Source: Candidatus Poribacteria bacterium (GTDB taxonomy: Bacteria > Poribacteria > WGA-4E > WGA-3G). Taken from it: a DNA stretch of 37,546 nucleotides. Location of the stretch: assembly GCA_022821495.1 (NCBI GenBank), contig JAJEDN010000090.1, forward strand, positions 1 through 37,546. The letters are read 5' to 3'. Of the stretch, positions 32,074 to 37,546 are shown one piece after another. Position numbers and translations under genes: made by a program. The notes beneath the pieces are model-generated. The model did not search any database and was not told the DNA's origin. It worked only from the letters and a program-made list of their open reading frames with translations. Positions within the stretch are counted from its first letter, which is position 1, and every line of letters begins with the position of its first letter.

Positions 32074-35000
32074 ATGGAGAGAGACGATGTCCAACTGATT
32101 GACGAAATTTTAGCGGGCGACGACGCTGCCTTCAATACTTTAGTTGAAAAATATCAAAAGAGCGTTCACGCGCTTGCATGGCGGAAGATTGGAGATTTCC
32201 ATCATGCTGAAGAGATTACGCAAGACACCTTTCTCCAAGTATACAGAAAACTCTCGACGCTCAAGGAGCCGAGTCAGTTTGCTGGATGGCTGTATGTCAT
32301 TGCGAATCGGGTTTGTATCGCTTGGCTCCGAAAGAGAAAACCTACGATGCAATCGCTGGAGGACACACCTATGGAAGAAATAGAAGAGTCATCTCATACG
32401 CATTATGTATCGGAACAACGCGAAACGGAAGCGAATGCGTACAACGCTGAACTCGTCAAAAAACTTCTGAAAAAACTACCGGAGAGTGAACGGACAGTAA
32501 TGACCCTCTATTATCTCGGTGAAATGACAACAAAGGAGATTGGCAATTTTTTAGGTGTGTCGGCGAACACGATTACGAGTCGACTTCAGCGCGCGCGAAA
32601 GCGTTTACAAAAGGAACAGGAACTCTTGGTTCATGAAGTTCTCAGCGGTGTGCAGGTATCGGCGGATTTAAGTCAGAACATCATGCGACAAATTACCGAT
32701 ATAAATCCAACATCGCCTTCAGCTCCGAAGCCATTCCTCCCGTGGGCAGCTTTGGGTGCAGCTACGATTTTGATTCTGCTGCTACTGGGTATGAGCAATC
32801 GTTACCTCGTTCGTTTTCAGAAACCTTATAGTTTCGAGGCAACATCTGAACCCACAATTGAAATCGTTGATACCGGTGTCATTCTTGATATGGATTCAAA
32901 ACCGGATGTGCGAAATCAAATCGGGCGTGCTGGAACCATTGATAAAAAAAATAATACCGGTTTGCGGGATGCCGAGACACTTCTGACATCTGATGTGCAG
33001 AGGGATTCTCGCATACTTTCCACGTCACAGTGGACACAGGCAACTGGGCCCCAGGGTAGCGATGTTTTCAATATTTTTGCGACATCAGAAGGGATACTTT
33101 ATGCTGCTACACCCACAGGTATCTATAGATTGTCAGTGGGTTCGCCTGCGTGGACACGTATTGATACCAATATCCCAATAGGAAGCTTTCATGTGCCTAT
33201 AGCAGCGCATAAAGACACCCTCTATATTGTCTCTACTGATGCAATCTTCGCTTCAACCGATAATGGTCAGACGTGGAATGTTTTTTGTCCCCGTCCAAAG
33301 GGACGCTCTGTTGGACTCATTATCATGGATGAAATACCGGGTGTCAGTTCAGAAGCGGATATTACGATGTATCTCGCGTTTCAAGATAAAGGCGTTTTCC
33401 GATCTACGGCTATAGATGGACAGTGGGACCCTCTTAACGAAGGATTGACAGACAAACGCATTTACGCGGTGGCTGCGGTTGAAAACACAGTGTTTATCGG
33501 TACAAACGAGGGACTCTATCATTTTAACGCTGGTGTTTGGAAGGAAGTGCCAATAACCACCCAATCCCTTGAGAATAAGGTGATTGCTAACACACACATT
33601 GATTTCCATCGCGTCAATTCTGGTGTTTGGGAACAGAGACCCGTGGCAACCTTCGATGCTGTTCTTTCCTTGACAGCCTTTGAAAACAGTCTCTATGTTG
33701 GAATGGGTCCAGACCTGTTTTTGGGGAAATCGTCTGAACCTGGACTATCGGGAGTCGGGATGGGTGGAAACCTACCACGCGGCAGGATTTTCCGCTCAAC
33801 CGACTTGGGTGAATCATGGACTGAGATTACGCCTAAGAATGAACCGCTCTCTTTTATAGCACCCTTTGGAATAAAGTTTTCGGTTGCTGGTAAAATACTT
33901 TTAGCACAAGGTATCCAACGATTTCGCTCAACAGATGCCGGAGAAACTTGGACCAATCTTGGGGTCAATGCAAATTTGCTTCCGCATAATAATTCGCGAA
34001 GCGTAGCAGTGAATGAAAAGACTTTTTACACAGTTGGGACACTCGGTGTTTATCAAACAACAGATGCGGGTGACTCGTGGCACCTATTTATGAATGGGAT
34101 GGTAGGAACGAAGATAAAGAATTTGGTAGCGTTCAACGATAGGTTCTATGTGCATACCGGCCGTAATGTTGTCCAATCGACTAACGGTGGTGAGTCGTGG
34201 GAAAGCCTGCGTATTGATACCGGCGAACGGATAGAAAAGAAGCATTTTCGCATTAATTTCTCTGCTGATTCAAGATTGGTTGTTGCAGACGGAAGACTGT
34301 ATTGGATCTCAGCTAAAAAAGATAATCTACGTATTTTCGGTCTATCTACAGACGGTAATGCCCTCGTTCGAGTGCAAGAAATGCCCTCTTTTGGTCGAGA
34401 GATGCTGTCCACCGAACTGGTGCCTGCTGTTGCGAAAGCGGAAGGAATCCACTTACCTGATGATATGGGGAAGAATCCTAAGTTGACGCAGAGATTACGG
34501 GGTATTACAACCTCTGCAAGAGTGGGTGGATTTGCTGCCAGTGACGAAGTATTCTATGTGGAGCACCTGCGAGGGCTTTTCAAATGGAAATTTGGCGATT
34601 TAAAATGGACAAACACTGGGTTAATAGACCTCGGTAAACGGTCAACTCGGGGCTTGAGAAATGGGTTTGCGTTAGCCGCTTCGGAGGAAAATGTCTACGT
34701 AGGAAAGCGAGATGGTAAACTGTTTCAATCGCTTGATAAGGGGGACAGTTGGAAAGACATTACACCAAACCTTCCATTTCGCTTTACCCGTTTCAAAGAG
34801 ATAACTTTTGCGGGTTCAATGGTTTACGTCGCAACGGACAAAGGGGTCTTGAGTTCGCGAACCGGCGAACATTGGCGCGTGCTAACTGATGAGATGGAGG
34901 CGCGTATCGTGATAGATAGGTTCGCTGTCGATCATACGAGCGTTTATGGTGCTAGTGATATGGGGATCTACCGCTTAGATGATCGCGGTAAGTGGAAACA

Positions 35001-35115
35001 GATGTCTCCAAACGTCCCAGATAAAATTGTTTCCCTCGCTGTCAATGACGATAGACTTTATATTGCTACTGAGCGGCGCGGAATGTTTCACATCCCACTT
35101 AAAAAGGGATTGTAA
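32074..35115 (+). CDS. Membrane-anchored ECF sigma factor fused to a BNR/Asp-box beta-propeller
   Basis: 1013 residues. Sigma region 2 (about 20-90, HALAWRKIGDFHHAEEITQD) and region 4 (about 137-190, LPESERTVMTLYYLGEMTTK) are followed by a single membrane helix at about 222-241 (PWAALGAATILILLLLGMSN). A linker homologous to that of the selenoprotein sigma gene (RYLVRFQKPYSFEA) leads to an outer region from about 320 on with repeated Asp-boxes: ASTDNGQTW, RSTDLGESW, RSTDAGETW, QTTDAGDSW, QSTNGGESW and QSLDKGDSW. This predicts a sortilin/YCF48-like propeller outside the membrane and DNA-directed sigma domains inside. GGAGGG lies six to seven bases before the start. Such a protein could sense an envelope or extracellular ligand and release or activate its sigma part, which is inference. 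No separate anti-sigma gene is visible. Confidence 0.88.
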   Translation: MERDDVQLIDEILAGDDAAFNTLVEKYQKSVHALAWRKIGDFHHAEEITQDTFLQVYRKLSTLKEPSQFAGWLYVIANRVCIAWLRKRKPTMQSLEDTPMEEIEESSHTHYVSEQRETEANAYNAELVKKLLKKLPESERTVMTLYYLGEMTTKEIGNFLGVSANTITSRLQRARKRLQKEQELLVHEVLSGVQVSADLSQNIMRQITDINPTSPSAPKPFLPWAALGAATILILLLLGMSNRYLVRFQKPYSFEATSEPTIEIVDTGVILDMDSKPDVRNQIGRAGTIDKKNNTGLRDAETLLTSDVQRDSRILSTSQWTQATGPQGSDVFNIFATSEGILYAATPTGIYRLSVGSPAWTRIDTNIPIGSFHVPIAAHKDTLYIVSTDAIFASTDNGQTWNVFCPRPKGRSVGLIIMDEIPGVSSEADITMYLAFQDKGVFRSTAIDGQWDPLNEGLTDKRIYAVAAVENTVFIGTNEGLYHFNAGVWKEVPITTQSLENKVIANTHIDFHRVNSGVWEQRPVATFDAVLSLTAFENSLYVGMGPDLFLGKSSEPGLSGVGMGGNLPRGRIFRSTDLGESWTEITPKNEPLSFIAPFGIKFSVAGKILLAQGIQRFRSTDAGETWTNLGVNANLLPHNNSRSVAVNEKTFYTVGTLGVYQTTDAGDSWHLFMNGMVGTKIKNLVAFNDRFYVHTGRNVVQSTNGGESWESLRIDTGERIEKKHFRINFSADSRLVVADGRLYWISAKKDNLRIFGLSTDGNALVRVQEMPSFGREMLSTELVPAVAKAEGIHLPDDMGKNPKLTQRLRGITTSARVGGFAASDEVFYVEHLRGLFKWKFGDLKWTNTGLIDLGKRSTRGLRNGFALAASEENVYVGKRDGKLFQSLDKGDSWKDITPNLPFRFTRFKEITFAGSMVYVATDKGVLSSRTGEHWRVLTDEMEARIVIDRFAVDHTSVYGASDMGIYRLDDRGKWKQMSPNVPDKIVSLAVNDDRLYIATERRGMFHIPLKKGL

Positions 35116-35503
35116 AGCTTGTTTCCTAAATACCAGTTTCTTGACTCAAGTCTCCGCATTTTAGTTTCTCTATGCCTTTTCCCGCTTTCTGTCAGCGGCA
35201 TTTGTAACCTCACCTCTTGTCTGGATGCTGCTTCACTTTCCAAATGCCATAACGTCTACTTTGTTTCAGCGTCAATAGAATGGTTTAATTGGGCAATATA
35301 ACGTTCGGATTTTTACCGCCTACCTGAAAACTCTCCACAATTTCAAGCAATTTTGCCAATTTTTAGATTAAAACCTAAACTTTTTTGATATTTTCCAAAA
35401 TTATGCAAGTTTCCCGCGAAAAATTGTGTCTTTAATGACTAAAGGATATTACGCACCACGTTTAAGTCGGTTTAATCCTTAGACATCTATCTGCTATTTT
35501 TAG
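35116..35503. other. Intergenic A/T-rich DNA
   Basis: No supportable gene. A 60-codon open frame at 35119-35301 lacks a ribosome-binding site and protein-like composition. Around 35420-35450, GTGTCTTTAATGACTAAAGGA partly resembles the GCGTCTTTAAT segment at 29650. Confidence 0.45.
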
Positions 35504-35650
35504 AAAAAAACTTGGAAGATATCGATTGAGGGGTTGGATGTTTCTGAGGCAGGCGAGTGGATAGAGATAGACGGCACCACAATTAATCTTGAGGATCTCG
35601 GCGACAATGTTATCTTCATAGATGCAACCGATGGTAGATCCATTAAATAG
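35504..35650 (+). pseudogene. Protein-like remnant, 3' end of a lost gene
   Basis: A 48-codon open stretch reads plausibly as protein (SIEGLDVSEAGEWIEIDG, then TTINLEDLGDNVIFIDATDG, ending GRSIK and TAG) but has no ATG and no ribosome-binding site, and a stop lies immediately upstream. It looks like the C-terminal piece of a larger gene removed by rearrangement beside the repeat array. The family is not recognised. Confidence 0.4.
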
Positions 35651-35700
35651 GATGGTTGCTTGCTGCGTCGGTTTGGGAGCTTTTCAGCTTTAGTGATTTT

Positions 35701-35880
35701 AACCCCCTAAATCCCCCTTATCAGGGGGACTTTGAAAGAGAGGAAGAAACCCCCTAAATCCCCCTTATCAGGGGGACTTTGAAAGAGAAAGAAACCCCCT
35801 AAATCCCCCTTATCAGGGGGACTTTGAAAGAGAGAAAGAAAGAAACCCCCTAAATCCCCCTTATCAGGGGGACTTTGAGA
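35701..35880 (+). repeat. Four-copy array of the CCCCCTAAAT/hairpin repeat
   Basis: Units begin near 35701, 35748, 35792 and 35844, all with intact CCCCCTTATCAGGGGG hairpins, separated by purine-rich GAAAGAGAGGAAGA-type linkers of varying length. The array ends 17 bases before the permease start, so hairpins would lie in its 5' leader. Confidence 0.93.
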
Positions 35881-35897
35881 AGAATGAGGATGTAGTC

Positions 35898-37367
35898 ATG
35901 TTAATAACGTTAATTCAGAAAGAGATTATGCATCATATTTTGAGTGCCCGGTTTGTCGCGCTTCTGTTGATGTGTGTCTTGCTCATACCGCTGAACTTGC
36001 ATATCAATTACCATCATTATCTTAAACGCCAAATTGACTATCAAGAACAAGAAACACTCGAAGACGAAAATGCCCTCACAGATGAAAATAGTGAGGCACC
36101 GGGGGCTATGAGCATTAAATTTAAACTGGCGACAGATACGAATCTGGAAGTTTCTAAGGTGATTCTTAAACCGACCCCTTTAAGCGTGTTTGCGACGGGT
36201 TTAGAATCCGCGCTTCCGAGTTACCTCGGTATGACCCGCAACGGCATCACGCGGGGCGAAGCATCACTATCTACTGCGCCGATCGCCTTTCTTTTGGGGC
36301 ATCTCGACTTTGTGTTTGTCGTCAGCACTGTCTTTAGTCTACTGGCATTATTGTTTACGTTTGACGCAGTTGCCGGCGAAAGAGAAGCAGGAACTCTTCG
36401 GATAACGCTTGCGAATGCGCTGCCCCGCGATATATTTTTGTGGAGCAAACTCATCGGTGGATACTTTGTGTTCATCCTTCCGTTTTTAATGTCGGTCATC
36501 ATCGGTTTACTCGTGCTCGTCTTGCAAGGCTTTCCACTCTCTGAGCCGGACGTCTTTCTGCGTATCCTCTGCCTTATCTTCGTCTCGCTGCTCTACATTG
36601 CGGTCTTTTTTGCGGTGGGTGCAGTAATCTCAATTTATTTTGACAGTTCCAAGACAGCACTTATCGTTGCATTTACCGTCTGGGTGTTCGTTGTCCTCAT
36701 CTTACCGCGTGTCGGGTTCCTCGCGGCACAAATCGTCGCGCCGACTTCAACAGCAGAAAGCGTCTACAGGGAAAAAACAGCAAAGCGGGCAGAATTGCGG
36801 GCGGGTCTTGACGCGGAAAGAGGGAAAATGATGGGTGAAGTGTTCTCTGAGATGCAGAAATCTAACCCCTCGCAGGGCGGGACTGCCGTCTTTACAATAG
36901 GTCCAGGACACATGGAGAAAATGAATGAGAAGATGGCACCGTTTGAAGAAGAGGCTCGGTTAAAATACCGGAACCTCGCGACGCAACTCGATAGACGTTA
37001 TGCGCGAGAAAGAAAACACCAAGATACAATCGGCGTGAACTTTTCCCGAATCACACCTACGGCTTCCTTCATTTTTCTCGCAACGGATGCTACGCAAACC
37101 GGTCAGGCGAAAAAAAACACCTACTTTCAAACAGGAACTCGCTACTATGAAACACTCGATACGGAAATATTCAGTAAAATATCAGAGGGTGGTTTTGGTC
37201 ACCACGACATGGAGGCAATCCCGTCTACGATGCCGCCTCCACCGCTGGTGGAACCGACCTTGGGAGAGACGCTTCAGCATGCTTCTCTGGATCTCCTGCT
37301 GCTCTGTTTCTTTGCGATTGTGTTAACAACTGTGGCGTTCCTGAAATTTTTTCGTATGGATATTTGA
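35898..37367 (+). CDS. ABC-2 type transporter permease (large outer loop)
   Basis: 489 residues. The first membrane helix is at about 18-36 (FVALLLMCVLLIPLNLHI), followed by an outer segment of about 90 residues. Four more hydrophobic helices follow at about 130-270 (DFVFVVSTVFSLLALLF, YFVFILPFLMSVIIGLLVLV, ILCLIFVSLLYIAVFFAVGA, TALIVAFTVWVFVVLIL), then a charged loop (about 275-450) and a final helix (LDLLLLCFFAIVLTTVAF). The FDAVAGEREAGTLRITLANA stretch is the typical ABC-2/NosY coupling region. It must work with a separate ATPase, which is not seen upstream and may follow beyond the window. A GAGG site lies eight bases before the ATG. Repeat arrays lie on both sides. Confidence 0.85.
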   Translation: MLITLIQKEIMHHILSARFVALLLMCVLLIPLNLHINYHHYLKRQIDYQEQETLEDENALTDENSEAPGAMSIKFKLATDTNLEVSKVILKPTPLSVFATGLESALPSYLGMTRNGITRGEASLSTAPIAFLLGHLDFVFVVSTVFSLLALLFTFDAVAGEREAGTLRITLANALPRDIFLWSKLIGGYFVFILPFLMSVIIGLLVLVLQGFPLSEPDVFLRILCLIFVSLLYIAVFFAVGAVISIYFDSSKTALIVAFTVWVFVVLILPRVGFLAAQIVAPTSTAESVYREKTAKRAELRAGLDAERGKMMGEVFSEMQKSNPSQGGTAVFTIGPGHMEKMNEKMAPFEEEARLKYRNLATQLDRRYARERKHQDTIGVNFSRITPTASFIFLATDATQTGQAKKNTYFQTGTRYYETLDTEIFSKISEGGFGHHDMEAIPSTMPPPPLVEPTLGETLQHASLDLLLLCFFAIVLTTVAFLKFFRMDI

Positions 37368-37410
37368 AGGGAATAGATGGAAGGGTATTACATAGGGCTA
37401 TTTGGTTTTT

Positions 37411-37546
37411 AACCCCCTAAATCCCCCTTATCAGGGGGACTTTGAAAGAGAGGAAGAAACCCCCTAAATCCCCCTTATCAGGGGGACTTTGAAAGAGAGG
37501 AAGAAACCCCCTAAATCCCCCTTATCAGGGGGACTTTGAAAGAGAG
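37411..37546 (+). repeat. Tandem 47-bp repeats running off the window end
   Basis: Three copies begin at 37411, 37458 and 37505 with an exact 47-base period. Each has CCCCCTAAAT, CCCCCTTATCAGGGGG, ACTTTGAAAGAGAGGAAGA. The array continues past the window edge. Confidence 0.95.

Noticed and set aside
35119..35301. 60-codon open frame after the sigma-BNR gene
   Set aside because: No ribosome-binding site, no domain, and Cys/Ser/Leu-rich composition typical of noncoding A/T-rich DNA.

Overview
The window most resembles a Candidatus Poribacteria-type genome (uncultured, often sponge- or seawater-associated). This is inferred from gene content: a phytanoyl-CoA dioxygenase-like enzyme beside sugar isomerase, Gfo/Idh/MocA and zinc-dehydrogenase genes; a DUF1800/DUF1501 pair; many secreted PD40/NHL/BNR propellers; ECF sigma factors with membrane anchors and large extracytoplasmic domains; and dense short intergenic repeats. 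No rRNA, tRNA or CRISPR array is visible.

Layout. 1-5000: a PhyH-family oxygenase (+) faces a minus-strand run of methyltransferase, sugar-phosphate isomerase, Gfo/Idh/MocA oxidoreductase and MDR dehydrogenase, probably for modified sugar or polyol catabolism. 5000-8900: an overlapping pair of small proteins resembling a toxin-antitoxin module, a small membrane protein, and fdhD overlapping a secreted TPR/propeller gene. 9014-11401: helicase hrpB, apparently leaderless behind a near-consensus promoter. 11398-16638: a minus-strand operon of three paralogous lipoproteins followed by three paralogous PD40 propellers. 17156-22475: two paralogous TonB-dependent receptors. 22701-24773: an ECF sigma factor fused to a membrane anchor and a thioredoxin-like domain, read through an in-frame UGA that is probably selenocysteine. 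25169-29260: NHL protein, DUF1501 and DUF1800 on the minus strand. 29849-35115 (+): a PD40 propeller, a small anchored protein, a lipoprotein and a second ECF sigma-membrane fusion carrying a BNR/Asp-box propeller. 35898-37367 (+): an ABC-2 type permease between two repeat arrays.

The main discovery candidates are these. (1) The split sigma-factor gene is one reading frame interrupted only by UGA, with a Cys-Sec pair and a SECIS-like hairpin just downstream. (2) It and the gene at 32074 form a family of membrane-tethered sigma factors with nearly the same sigma/anchor module but different outer domains. (3) All four PD40 proteins end in a common Trp-Gly-Lys/Arg tail that could be a sorting signal. 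(4) Several families of small mobile-looking repeats occur: a 19-copy hairpin repeat always in the same orientation, a 165-bp element with inverted ends, and a hairpin element flanked at both copies by about 30-bp direct duplications.

Start codons were moved from the longest possible reading where a Shine-Dalgarno site, ATGA overlap or domain boundary pointed to an internal start. All function calls come from reading motifs by eye, without database searches.
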